Positions 44,400 through 52,445 of a stretch of 64,000 bases of DNA are shown piece after piece. Both the position numbers and the translations under genes were made by a program. The notes under the pieces were generated by a model, which was not told where the DNA came from, ran no database searches, and saw only the letters and a list, made by a program, of their open reading frames with translations. Positions within the stretch are counted from its first letter, which is position 1. Each line of letters starts with the position of its first letter. Origin of the DNA: Anaerolineae bacterium (GTDB lineage: Bacteria; Chloroflexota; Anaerolineae; Anaerolineales; Anaerolineaceae); assembly GCA_013178295.1 (NCBI GenBank), contig JABLWW010000014.1, positions 84,077 through 148,076 on the forward strand. The letters are read 5' to 3'.

Positions 44400-46007
44400 G
44401 GTGAGGTGCCCTGACGGGCATAGGATGATTCAGACATTGTTGAGAACATCAATCCCCAGGTGCTCAAACTCTTGCAGGTCTTAATGCCCTGACGGGCATA
44501 GGATGATTCAGACGAGTTCAGCGTGAACGAATGGATTAGGAGGTGCGAAACGTCTTAATGCCCTGACGGGCATAGGATGATTCAGACGGCGGGTTGAGGT
44601 AGGCAATAACGGGGTCATCCGCGCTGTCTTAATGCCCTGACGGGCATAGGATGATTCAGACGTTGTATCGGCAAAAATGGCACAATCAATTTCGATCTCC
44701 TGTCTTAATGCCCTGACGGGCATAGGATGATTCAGACCCCCTGCGCCCGCGGTGGCGGATGGTGGCACGGACGGGTCTTAATGCCCTGACGGGCATAGGA
44801 TGATTCAGACTATATGTATATGAAGAAACAACACGTGGATAATAGGCTAGTGGTCTTAATGCCCTGACGGGCATAGGATGATTCAGACTCAAAAAATCGT
44901 GTTGTTTGCCACAAACGGGCGAATGTCTTAATGCCCTGACGGGCATAGGATGATTCAGACACCCTAGCGCGGCGATGCTGTATGCGCAACACATTGATGT
45001 CTTAATGCCCTGACGGGCATAGGATGATTCAGACTCATTAAGAGCACAATCGCCGACCCTGAAACGCAATATCGAATGTCTTAATGCCCTGACGGGCATA
45101 GGATGATTCAGACTCTTCGACGCGGCTGCTGTAGCAACCATGTTGGGCTTCGGTCTTAATGCCCTGACGGGCATAGGATGATTCAGACTACTAAAAGGGC
45201 TAAGCCTGCTGGCACACAAGAGTCCCGTCTTAATGCCCTGACGGGCATAGGATGATTCAGACACGTCTTCACCGATTGGGATGGCAAAATTCTGGAAGTG
45301 GGTCTTAATGCCCTGACGGGCATAGGATGATTCAGACACATGAAAATCGGTACAATCAAAGAAACATATTGGGTAGGTGGTCTTAATGCCCTGACGGGCA
45401 TAGGATGATTCAGACTGGTATGGCGGGCGGGGTAATATGCAGACGGGCGGGGTCTTAATGCCCTGACGGGCATAGGATGATTCAGACACAAAACTCGAGG
45501 TATAATTCCGCCTGTCAGGCGGAGAGTCTTAATGCCCTGACGGGCATAGGATGATTCAGACCCTCTATGGGGGGACGATGCGCAGGCGGCTTTGGCAAGC
45601 CGTCTTAATGCCCTGACGGGCATAGGATGATTCAGACCGCCGGGGAGGCGTTCCCAAATCAGCAAGCCAAAAGGTTGGTCTTAATGCCCTGACGGGCATA
45701 GGATGATTCAGACGGTAACATCCAGCCGTCCTGTTCTGGTTGTTCCATCTGGGTCTTAATGCCCTGACGGGCATAGGATGATTCAGACCGACGTCTGCAT
45801 TGCTTTCTGGAACGGCGCTTCCGTCTTAATGCCCTGACGGGCATAGGATGATTCAGACTGACTTTCATCGCCTGGATCAAGAACTCCGCCGCGGTATGTC
45901 TTAATGCCCTGACGGGCATAGGATGATTCAGACAAATTGTGATAGTGTTTGCGTCAGCCCAAGCCTTGAAAGTCTTAATGCCCTGACGGGCATAGGATGA
46001 TTCAGAC
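44400..46007 (-). CRISPR. Orphan CRISPR array, 22 repeats and 21 spacers
   Basis: The repeat is 36 bp; on the + strand it begins GTCTTAATGCCCTGACGGG and ends ATGATTCAGAC. Copies start at 44400 (first seven bases degenerate), 44478, 44552, 44626, 44702, 44775, 44853, 44925, 44999, 45078, 45153, 45227, 45302, 45380, 45452, 45526, 45602, 45678, 45753, 45823, 45898 and 45972. The last 21 are identical. Spacers are 34-43 bp, all different. Three cues suggest transcription on the minus strand. The decayed repeat is at the left (leader-distal) end. A promoter on the right points into the array. In minus orientation the palindrome TGCCCGTCAGGGCA lies just before an 8-base 3' handle, ATTAAGAC. No cas gene is in the window, so type is uncertain. 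Confidence 0.97.
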
Positions 46008-46096
46008 TGCGTTTTGGCTTCCCAGCCGCCCCGCCGCGGGCTGCCTCCCGCATCCAAATCTGCCCATATTCTAGCACATCCTCCCTCCCAATGCAA
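46008..46096 (-). promoter_or_regulatory. Candidate CRISPR leader with promoter
   Basis: On the minus strand -35 TTGCAT (46091-46096), a 17-bp spacer and -10 TAGAAT (46068-46073) predict a start near 46061, 54 bases before the first repeat. The intervening DNA is GC-rich. Confidence 0.6.
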
Positions 46097-46145
46097 GCTT
46101 TTTGTGGGGCGTCTGCTCCCCTTTTTTGCCACTTTTCCACTTTCT

Positions 46146-46201
46146 GCGTACCCCCCCTCCGTTTTTGCCTATTTTTACCCATTTTCGAGGGGGGGGTACG
46201 C
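46146..46201. terminator. Long inverted repeat between the GntR gene and the CRISPR leader
   Basis: Arms 46146-46161 (GCGTACCCCCCCTCCG) and 46186-46201 pair over 16 bp with one mismatch around a 24-base A/T-rich loop. It lies 42 bp after the GntR stop and just upstream of the CRISPR leader promoter, so it could insulate the two transcripts. There is no long T-run on either side. Confidence 0.5.
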
Positions 46202-46242
46202 AAATCCCGATAAAATGTGGCGAATTTCTCCACAAAAACCCC

Positions 46243-46932
46243 TCACTCCGTCTTGCCCCCTCCGCCGTTGACCGGCTTCTCCAGCCGCTCGATGTGGGCG
46301 CGCATGGCTTGCGAGGCGCGCTGCGGGTCGCGGCTCTTCAGCGCCTCCAGAATCTCCTCGTGGCGCTCCACCAGCTCCACCAGCGACTTCTTTGAGCGGC
46401 TCGAGGTGATCACCGTCCACTGCGCCAGCTGCAGGCTCTCCCAAAACTTGTGCAAAAACTTGTTGCCCGAGATGCGCCAGATCATCTCGTGAAACTGATT
46501 GTTGAGCTTGCTGGTGAGGATCATATCCCCGGCGCGGGCGGCTGCCATCATCTCATCCAGAATGCGGCGCAGTTCGGCTTCGTGCTCGGCGGTGATGTGT
46601 TTTGCCGCCTGCTCGCCCGCCAGCGATTCAAGCGCCGCACGCACCGAATAGACCTCCTCCAGTTCCTCGGGCGTAAACAGCCGCACCGTTGCCCCGCGGA
46701 AGGGTTCGGTCACCAAAAAACCGGTCAGTTCCAGATCACGGATGGCTTCGCGCACCGGCGCCTGACTGACACCCAGCTTGCGCGCCAGCACACTTTCCAC
46801 CACCCGCTCGCCCGGCTGCAGTTCACGGTTGAGGATCATCTGCACGATGTACTCCTTGATCTGCGTACGCAGCACCGGACGGGGAGAAAATTTGTTTTCG
46901 CGGGAAGTGTGGGGAGTGGTGGACGCGCTCAT
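46243..46932 (-). CDS. GntR-family regulator, FCD domain
   Basis: A 229-residue protein. The winged HTH (about 25-88) has the GntR core ARKLGVSQAPVREAIRDLE. An all-helical FCD ligand domain (about 95-220) typical of FadR-type regulators of acids and sugar acids follows. It is the last gene of the AOR block, 11 bp after the HPr-kinase-like gene. It is the obvious candidate to bind the palindromes at 58707-58746, but no operator is seen at its own promoter. Confidence 0.92.
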   Translation of the reverse strand: MSASTTPHTSRENKFSPRPVLRTQIKEYIVQMILNRELQPGERVVESVLARKLGVSQAPVREAIRDLELTGFLVTEPFRGATVRLFTPEELEEVYSVRAALESLAGEQAAKHITAEHEAELRRILDEMMAAARAGDMILTSKLNNQFHEMIWRISGNKFLHKFWESLQLAQWTVITSSRSKKSLVELVERHEEILEALKSRDPQRASQAMRAHIERLEKPVNGGGGKTE

Positions 46933-46943
46933 CGGCTCTCTTT

Positions 46944-47828
46944 CTACAACAGCTTTTCGACCTCATCCAGCACCAACTGCGGGTTTTTGGCGCGGATGAG
47001 ATAGAACGGACGCCCGGCGGCAAACTGCGCGCCAAACGCCGCCCGTTTGCGGCGCAGTGCGTCCGTATCCACAATCGGCATCGCCAGCCCCGAAGCCAGC
47101 ACCTGATGCAAGCCAAAGTAGTTCATCATCGAATGATATGCCTGGTATTCGCTTTCAAACTGCCCCAGCTGTACCACCGACGTATCGTAGTTGCCGTCAA
47201 TGGCGGGCAGAATCACCAGGTCAACGTTGCTCGCTTCGTCATAATTCTTAAACTCGGGGGTCTTATCGAAGAACTTTGCCACGCCCTGATCCTGATTAGG
47301 CAGGTCGGAGCGTTCGGTGCCTTTGGCGCGCATGCGCAAAAAGACGTTTTTCGATCCGGTGATCACCCAGCCGCGCCCGTCAATCACCAGCGTCTCGGTC
47401 GAGACGACCAGCCCGCCGCGGCGGCAGCCCTCGATCTGCGACATGGTCTTGCCGTGGTTGGCTTCGCCGCCCATGAACATGATCGTCTTGCCGCGGTAGC
47501 GCACACCCGAAGCGTGGAAGGGGTGATACCCCTCCTCATCCAGCCGCAGCGCCAGCATGGTAACAATGATCTTCTGCAGTTCGCCCTGAAACCATTCGCC
47601 GTCCAGCGTCAGCAGACGCCCGTCGTAGCGGATGTCCTTGACCGCCGCCTCCTCGTTCCAGAGGATATCCGCCTGCGGCAGGGTGACGGCGTTGTGCACC
47701 TCCACACTTGCCAGACGGTAATTGAGAAAGGTCATCTCATCCAGCACGCTCTCGTGCGGCTTACTGCTGTTGATATCCACCCGCAGACGGGCGGTTACCG
47801 AGTGATATTCCTGTGAAAAGATGCTCAT
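46944..47828 (-). CDS. HPr-kinase-like P-loop protein
   Basis: A 294-residue protein. The central segment YHPFHASGVRYRGKTIMFMG plus GEANHGKT (121-128, a GxxxxGKT P-loop) matches the HprK/CcpA-kinase C-terminal core (HASGV, Walker A, then a capture strand LVVSTETLVID). The N-terminal HprK domain is absent, and I do not see the HprK signature loop with certainty. Related stand-alone proteins accompany peptide or sugar gene clusters and probably phosphorylate a small molecule or a carrier. AGAGGA precedes ATG 47828. It has its own promoter-like site. Confidence 0.7.
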   Translation of the reverse strand: MSIFSQEYHSVTARLRVDINSSKPHESVLDEMTFLNYRLASVEVHNAVTLPQADILWNEEAAVKDIRYDGRLLTLDGEWFQGELQKIIVTMLALRLDEEGYHPFHASGVRYRGKTIMFMGGEANHGKTMSQIEGCRRGGLVVSTETLVIDGRGWVITGSKNVFLRMRAKGTERSDLPNQDQGVAKFFDKTPEFKNYDEASNVDLVILPAIDGNYDTSVVQLGQFESEYQAYHSMMNYFGLHQVLASGLAMPIVDTDALRRKRAAFGAQFAAGRPFYLIRAKNPQLVLDEVEKLL

Positions 47829-47851
47829 GATGTTTCCTCTAAGAAAAAGAT

Positions 47852-47880
47852 ATTATAACGGATGTTTGCGCTTTCTGTAA
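47852..47880 (-). promoter_or_regulatory. Candidate promoter for the HPr-kinase-like and gntR genes
   Basis: On the minus strand TATAAT (47852-47857) lies 17 bp after TTACAG (47875-47880), with a predicted start near 47845 and a 17-base leader. The -35 is weak. It would let the regulator be expressed apart from the long operon. Confidence 0.45.
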
Positions 47881-47917
47881 GCCCGCAACCATTGGCATCG
47901 GCTACGGCAACACGATA

Positions 47918-48012
47918 TCCGTAGGATGGGGCTTGCCCCATCGCCATCGGCATCGGCTGGGTGAACCCCGTCCTACGGCTCCCCTCCCTCTGGGAGGGGA
48001 CGGGGGAGGGCA
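47918..48012. repeat. Dispersed palindromes interrupting the catabolic block
   Basis: GGATGGGGCTTGCCCCATC (47924-47942) is an exact copy of the 6227 element. An inverted unit of the GC-rich repeat (about 47979-48012, CTCCCTCTGGGAGGGG) follows. They fill the 223-bp gap between the PEP-synthase-like and HPr-kinase-like genes. Confidence 0.6.
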
Positions 48013-48051
48013 AACATTCGGCGGGGCAAAGGCTGGCTGGCATGTGTCCCT

Positions 48052-49008
48052 TCATAACGTGGTGATCGGGCGGCTCTGCAGCAGATACAACTCCCCGCCC
48101 TCGATGCCCCATTCGATATCCTGCGGACAGCCAAAATGCGCCTGGACGCGGCTGCCCATGCGGATCAGCGCGGCGATCTCATCCTGCGTCAGCACCGGGC
48201 GGTGTTGTTTTTCGGGCGGCACGTCCACCACCTCCACCCCGCCGTTGACGCCCTTGACAAACATCTTGGTCTTGACCGCCTCCAGCTGATAGACAATGCT
48301 CAAATCGTCGCGGTCCACCTTGTAGTGGTCAGGGGTAATCGCCCCGGAGACAATCCCCTCACCCAGCCCCCACACGGCTTCCAGCACCATCACATAGCGG
48401 TTGCGCGTCACCGGGTCAACGGTGAAGAGCACGCCCGACTTCTCGGCGTTGACCATCTTCTGCACCACCACCGCCATCGAAACCTGCGCATGGTCAAACC
48501 CGCCGTGACAGCGGTAAAAAATTGCCTGGCTGGTGAACAGCGAAGACCAGCAGCGCCGCACAGCATCCAGCAGGGCCTGCTCGCCCTGAATGTTGAGGTA
48601 GGTCTCCTGCTGACCGGCAAAACTGGCACAGCTCAGGTCTTCGGCGGTTGAGCTGGAGCGCACCGCCACCAGGGGGTTTCCGCCCAGCGCATGGTAGCGG
48701 CGCACAATCTCCTCTGCCACATCCGCCGGGATGGGCACACTCTCCACCAGGCGGCGCGCCGGGGCTTCCACCTGCTGCACCTGCTGGATATCGCTGGTAT
48801 CCAGGTCTTTGAGCAGGGCGTTGATCTGCTCGGCAACGCCCCCTTCGCGCACCACGCGGCGGAAAACCGGCGAGCAGATGACAAACCCCGGCGGCACGGG
48901 CAGTCCGCCCTGGATCATATCGCCCAAATTTGCCGCCTTGCCTCCCGCCACCGGGGTATCGTTGCGGTTGACCTCTTCAAAAGACAGTATGGTTTTCTCT
49001 GATGACAT
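48052..49008 (-). CDS. PEP-synthase N-terminal ATP-grasp domain protein (PpsB-like)
   Basis: A 318-residue protein from ATG 49008, with AGAAGGA upstream. It is the PPDK_N ATP-binding domain alone: VAGGKAANLGDM..GLPVPPGFV at the start, VAVRSSSTAEDL..ASFAGQQ+T in the middle, and PQDIEWG...LYLLQSRPIT at the end (segments shortened). It lacks the swivelling His domain and the PEP/pyruvate barrel of PEP synthase. The missing His domain is encoded at 56771 in the same block. Together they match the two-subunit core of phenylphosphate synthase, which phosphorylates a hydroxyl group with ATP giving AMP and phosphate. Confidence 0.88.
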   Translation of the reverse strand: MSSEKTILSFEEVNRNDTPVAGGKAANLGDMIQGGLPVPPGFVICSPVFRRVVREGGVAEQINALLKDLDTSDIQQVQQVEAPARRLVESVPIPADVAEEIVRRYHALGGNPLVAVRSSSTAEDLSCASFAGQQETYLNIQGEQALLDAVRRCWSSLFTSQAIFYRCHGGFDHAQVSMAVVVQKMVNAEKSGVLFTVDPVTRNRYVMVLEAVWGLGEGIVSGAITPDHYKVDRDDLSIVYQLEAVKTKMFVKGVNGGVEVVDVPPEKQHRPVLTQDEIAALIRMGSRVQAHFGCPQDIEWGIEGGELYLLQSRPITTL

Positions 49009-49048
49009 GCTCGACAATCCTTCTCCACAAAACGGCATAAAAAGCCGA

Positions 49049-49843
49049 TCACTGGGTAGCGGTCAGACCGCCGTCGATGAAGATGATCTGCCCGGTAACA
49101 AAATCGGCGCCGGGCGAAGCCAGATAGGTTGCCAGGGCGGCAATATCCTGCGGCTCGCACACCCTCCCCAGCGGGATGCGCGCCACCAGCGGGTTATAAA
49201 ATGCCGGGTCGTCCAGATATTTGCGCACCAGCTCGGTGCGGGTAAAGGTGGGGGCAATGGCGTTGACCGTGATATGATGTTTTGCCCACTCGGTTGCCAG
49301 CTGTTTGACCATCAGGTTCATCCCGCCCTTGCTGGCGCAGTAAGAGATATAACCGCGCCCAATCCCCAGCAAACTGCGCACCGAACTGATGTGAATGTGC
49401 CGCCCGCCGGTCTGCTGTTCCACCTGAAAGCGCGCCACCGCCTGCGAAAGGAAGAAGGCGCCTTTGAGGTTAATGGCAAAGATGCGGTCCCAGTCCTCCT
49501 CGCTGTATTCGAGGGCGGGAGCCTCTTTGTGCGTCCCCACGCAGTTGATGAGGATGTGCGGCACGCCGTAGCGGGCAACAAACTTCTGCATAAACTGCCC
49601 CAGGGCGGGCACATCGGTCACATCCAGCACCTCGCCGTAGGCTTCGCCCCCGGCGGCGGTGATCTCGCGCGCCTTTTGCTGGCAGTCGTCCTCCTGGCAG
49701 CTGATGCCGGTCAGCACCACGCGCGCCCCAAAGGCTGCCAGCGCCTCGGAGATGGCGCTGCCAATGCCCCCCACGCCCCCGGCAACCAGCGCCGTCTTGC
49801 CGCTCAGGTCAAACTGTTTGCGATAGGTTTCCAATGCTGTCAT
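49049..49843 (-). CDS. Short-chain dehydrogenase/reductase
   Basis: A 264-residue classical SDR. The nucleotide motif is GGVGGIG (22-28), the catalytic Ser is at 153 or 154, and Tyr168-x3-Lys172 is in YCASK. The C-terminus is the usual VTGQIIFIDGG. The N-terminus FDLSGKTALV resembles gluconate 5-dehydrogenase and 2-deoxygluconate 3-dehydrogenase, so a sugar-acid or cyclitol alcohol is plausible. It lies between the MoaD-like and ATP-grasp genes, so it probably interconverts an alcohol and carbonyl intermediate of the same pathway. Confidence 0.93.
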   Translation of the reverse strand: MTALETYRKQFDLSGKTALVAGGVGGIGSAISEALAAFGARVVLTGISCQEDDCQQKAREITAAGGEAYGEVLDVTDVPALGQFMQKFVARYGVPHILINCVGTHKEAPALEYSEEDWDRIFAINLKGAFFLSQAVARFQVEQQTGGRHIHISSVRSLLGIGRGYISYCASKGGMNLMVKQLATEWAKHHITVNAIAPTFTRTELVRKYLDDPAFYNPLVARIPLGRVCEPQDIAALATYLASPGADFVTGQIIFIDGGLTATQ

Positions 49844-49855
49844 AAACGTTCTCCT

Positions 49856-50146
49856 TTAGAAAGTTGAAAATACACACCCCCCAACAATGGGAGGGATAAA
49901 GACCACCTCGTCGCCGTCCGCCAGCGGGCGTCTCAGGTTGCCCTCAAACACCTGGTTGACCAGCGTCTGCGCCACATTGCCCAGCCCGCCCTGCAGTGCT
50001 GCGGCGCCAAAATGCTCCTCAAAGGGGAGTGCCGCTACCACATCCGCCAGCGTGGCGCCATCGGGCAGTTCCAGCGTCTGCTCGCCGCGGCATTCGGCGG
50101 GCAGCAGCTGACGCAGCGAAGAGAGCAGCTTGACGCGCACGCGCAC
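49856..50146 (-). CDS. MoaD/ThiS-fold protein with Gly-Gly followed by a 6-residue tail
   Basis: A 96-residue beta-grasp protein. MoaD features: L..LR..LP...+TLELPDGATLADVV in the first half and LADGDEVVFIPPIVGG near the end. Unlike MoaD, the Gly89-Gly90 pair is not terminal; CVFSTF follows and would have to be removed before adenylation. It could serve pyranopterin (tungsten cofactor) synthesis for the two AORs or act as another sulfur carrier. GTG start at 50146, three bases after the stop of the upstream gene. Confidence 0.8.
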   Translation of the reverse strand: MRVRVKLLSSLRQLLPAECRGEQTLELPDGATLADVVAALPFEEHFGAAALQGGLGNVAQTLVNQVFEGNLRRPLADGDEVVFIPPIVGGCVFSTF

Positions 50147-50148
50147 GG

Positions 50149-51375
50149 CTACCCCCTCCCCCGCTTCAGCATGGTCTGCATCAGTTCCACCGCCGTCTGC
50201 GCCACGCGCCCATCGTTGAGGTGCGTATCCAGCTCAACCACCTCCACCCGCGGGGCAACATGCTGTTTGAAGGCGCGGATAAAGGCCGCATCGGATTGCG
50301 GGTCGTGCAGTGGTTTGCCGGGCATGGCAAACCAGCCAAAGGCTTGCAGCGGCAGAATCATGGCGGCTGGGGCGGGCGAGGCGGAGAGACGCTCGGCGAT
50401 GATGCGCCCGGCTTGCGCCATCTCCTCGATGGAGGTGCGCACCAGGGTAATGGTGGGGGTGTGCTGCATCGTCTTGCGCTGACGGTATTCGGGCGGCAGA
50501 CGGTCGGGCGGTCCGTGGATGATAAAATCCACCCCGCCGGGGGCGCACACCTGCGGCAGTGCGGCGGCGGCCGCAGCTTTCATGCGGTCGGGTCCGGCGG
50601 AAAACGGGCTGTGCACCAGTTCCTGGACGATCTCGCCCGGGGTGACATCGAGCACACCGCAGAACAGACCAGCGGCAATCAGTTCTTCCATCGAGCGCCC
50701 GCCGGGGCCAACGGCGTGAAAGGCGATCAGCTCCTGCCCCAGCGCCTCCACGCGCTGCTGGATATCGCTGACCAGTGCGGTAGAGACGCCCAGCATCGAA
50801 GCCGCCAGAGCCGGGCGCTCGCCAGCACGGAGCGGCGCCCCAACGCGGCTCATCCCGCACACTGCCGCGGCGGCATTGGTAAAGATGGTGCGTGTGACCG
50901 CATTCAGCCCCTGAATATCCGCCACCGAGTACATGATGGTCACATCCCGCGTCCCGGTGTAGGGTCCAAACGGGTTTTCGCCGCTTGCCATAGTCGAGAC
51001 CATCAGTTTGGGGACGCCCACCGGCAGCGCCTGCATGACGCGCGTGCTGAGCGCCGTACCGCGCGAGCCGCCCACCGAAAGCACGCCGCCCAGTTCGCCC
51101 TTTGCCAGCAGTTCCAGCAGCAGCGCCGCGGCGCCCTGCGCCATCACCAGCAGGGCGTGGGTTTTATCGCCGCCCGCAATCAGCTCGGCAATGCTGCTGC
51201 CCCCCGCGGCGGCAACCCGATGACGGTCAATCTCGGCGGCAGCGGCGGGTTCGCCCAGCACGCCGGTATCCACAATCAGCGGGGTGCACCCCTGCGCCGC
51301 CACCGCAGAGCGCAAAAACTCGGCTTCTCTGCCTTTGGTATCCAGCGAGGCAAGGATGGCAATCTTGGGCGGCAT
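50149..51375 (-). CDS. Tm-1-like/UPF0261 family protein
   Basis: A 408-residue protein with the two-domain Tm-1-like layout. The N-terminal part starts IAILASLDTKGREAEFLR and contains VLSVGGSRGTALSTRVM, which forms the nucleotide-binding site in relatives. The C-terminal part has HAVGPGGRSMEELI and ends with conserved AFVRAFK-like and EVDTHLND segments (here IRAFKQHV and ELDTHLND). The enzymatic role of the family is not settled, and members occur in catabolic clusters. It lies tightly between the cyclase and MoaD-like genes. Confidence 0.9.
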   Translation of the reverse strand: MPPKIAILASLDTKGREAEFLRSAVAAQGCTPLIVDTGVLGEPAAAAEIDRHRVAAAGGSSIAELIAGGDKTHALLVMAQGAAALLLELLAKGELGGVLSVGGSRGTALSTRVMQALPVGVPKLMVSTMASGENPFGPYTGTRDVTIMYSVADIQGLNAVTRTIFTNAAAAVCGMSRVGAPLRAGERPALAASMLGVSTALVSDIQQRVEALGQELIAFHAVGPGGRSMEELIAAGLFCGVLDVTPGEIVQELVHSPFSAGPDRMKAAAAAALPQVCAPGGVDFIIHGPPDRLPPEYRQRKTMQHTPTITLVRTSIEEMAQAGRIIAERLSASPAPAAMILPLQAFGWFAMPGKPLHDPQSDAAFIRAFKQHVAPRVEVVELDTHLNDGRVAQTAVELMQTMLKRGRG

Positions 51376-51390
51376 GCGGCAGTGCTCCGT

Positions 51391-52110
51391 CTAATCGTCC
51401 ACAATCGCCACAGCCCGCACCGGGGCAGCGGTGGTGCCTTTCCACTTGATAGGCAGCACCGAAACCTTAAAGCCAAACGGTTTGGGCAGGGCGTCAAAGT
51501 TCGCCATGTTTTCCAGGTGATAATACTCTTTGTCAATCATCACACAGTGCGCCGGCCAGAACTCTTTGGTCTCAAACATCGAGCGCACCGGGCGGTCATA
51601 GGTGGGGGCGTCAATCCCAGTCACCTTGATGCCCTGTTCAATCAGCCATTCGGTCGCCGGGCCGGTCATGCCGCAGTGTTCGGTCAGATAGCGCTCCTCT
51701 TTGTTGTAGCGCGAGGCGCCGGTCTTGATCAGGACGATATCCAGCGGCTTGAGGGTGTAGTTGATCTTCTTCAGGGCGGCTTTGAGGTCGTCCACCGTGA
51801 TGCCGTAGCCGACGGGCTTGTCGCTGAAGTCGAGCACCACACCGTCGCAGAAGCAGTATTCCAGCGGCAGCCCTTCCGGACCGGGGGCGCCCTTGCGCAT
51901 GTGCTTCATCGTGTCCACGTGCGTGCCCACATGGTCGCCAACCACCACCACATAGTGGGCGGTGAGCCACTTGGCGCCGTACTGCGCCGCGCCGATGTTC
52001 TCGGCAAACTCTTCCCAGCTTTCGAGCATCGCCATGATGGGACGCGCCACGCGCGGGAAGACCATCATATCCGGGCTGACTTCCATACTGAGGTCAATAA
52101 TTTTGGTCAT
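51391..52110 (-). CDS. Cyclase-family metal hydrolase (kynurenine formamidase-like)
   Basis: A 239-residue protein from ATG 52110, where AAAGGAG lies upstream; a longer frame to 52173 lacks such a site and overlaps the preceding gene. The metal motif HVGTHVDTMKH (60-70) is the HxGTHxDxPxH signature of PF04199 with Met in place of Pro. A later Asp/Glu/His set (TGIDAPTYDRP, HCVMIDKEYYHLENM) completes the site. Relatives cleave amides, lactones or dehydrate cyclic hydroxy-ketones. Substrate unknown; it probably opens a ring or lactone in the pathway. Confidence 0.9.
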   Translation of the reverse strand: MTKIIDLSMEVSPDMMVFPRVARPIMAMLESWEEFAENIGAAQYGAKWLTAHYVVVVGDHVGTHVDTMKHMRKGAPGPEGLPLEYCFCDGVVLDFSDKPVGYGITVDDLKAALKKINYTLKPLDIVLIKTGASRYNKEERYLTEHCGMTGPATEWLIEQGIKVTGIDAPTYDRPVRSMFETKEFWPAHCVMIDKEYYHLENMANFDALPKPFGFKVSVLPIKWKGTTAAPVRAVAIVDD

Positions 52111-52166
52111 GGTTTTTTCTCCTTTGTATTGAATAAGAATACCTGCTAAAAGATAGGTGCAGAGAA

Positions 52167-52445
52167 TTACCAAAAGGTGAGTTTTGCACCGTCCTCCAGC
52201 GGACGGTCGAGGTCAAGCAGTGAGAGCGGCGGCTGAGCGGGCGGGTTGAGATAGACGGCAGCGTTGAGGCGCAGTCTGCCGCTGGCGGGGTCAACCAGCG
52301 CGGCGGCAAAACCGGGGTAGCGCTGGTCGAGCGCGTCAATCAGTTGGCGCACACTTGCGGCGCGGGTGGTGTAAACCTCCTCCAAACACCCGCTGATGGT
52401 AGAAAAGTGAGCCACATAGCGCAGGGTAAGGGTTTTCGCGCTCAC
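52167..52445 (-). CDS. MoaD-like beta-grasp protein lacking Gly-Gly
   Basis: A 92-residue protein. The pattern L+YVAHFSTISGC..E and VRQLIDALDQRYPGF...L+LNAAVYLN...LEDGAKLTFW follows MoaD through the penultimate strand. It stops at Phe-Trp with no C-terminal Gly-Gly, so it cannot be thiocarboxylated in the normal way. GTG start overlaps the AOR stop (GTGA), so it is translated with that AOR and may be a structural or chaperone-like partner. The missing tail is not caused by an obvious frameshift, since the next codon is a stop in good sequence. Confidence 0.72.
   Translation of the reverse strand: MSAKTLTLRYVAHFSTISGCLEEVYTTRAASVRQLIDALDQRYPGFAAALVDPASGRLRLNAAVYLNPPAQPPLSLLDLDRPLEDGAKLTFW

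Noticed and set aside
44436..45971. Self-targeting spacers
   Set aside because: By eye no spacer matches another part of the window. A proper search against the whole genome would be needed to exclude it.
44686..46132. Open frames with repeated SESSYARQGIKT or LNHPMPVRALR peptides
   Set aside because: These are translations of the CRISPR repeat in different frames, not repeat proteins.
42840..46242. Insertion sequence or transposon
   Set aside because: Although rich in repeats, the region has no transposase frame and no terminal inverted repeats with target duplications that I can see.
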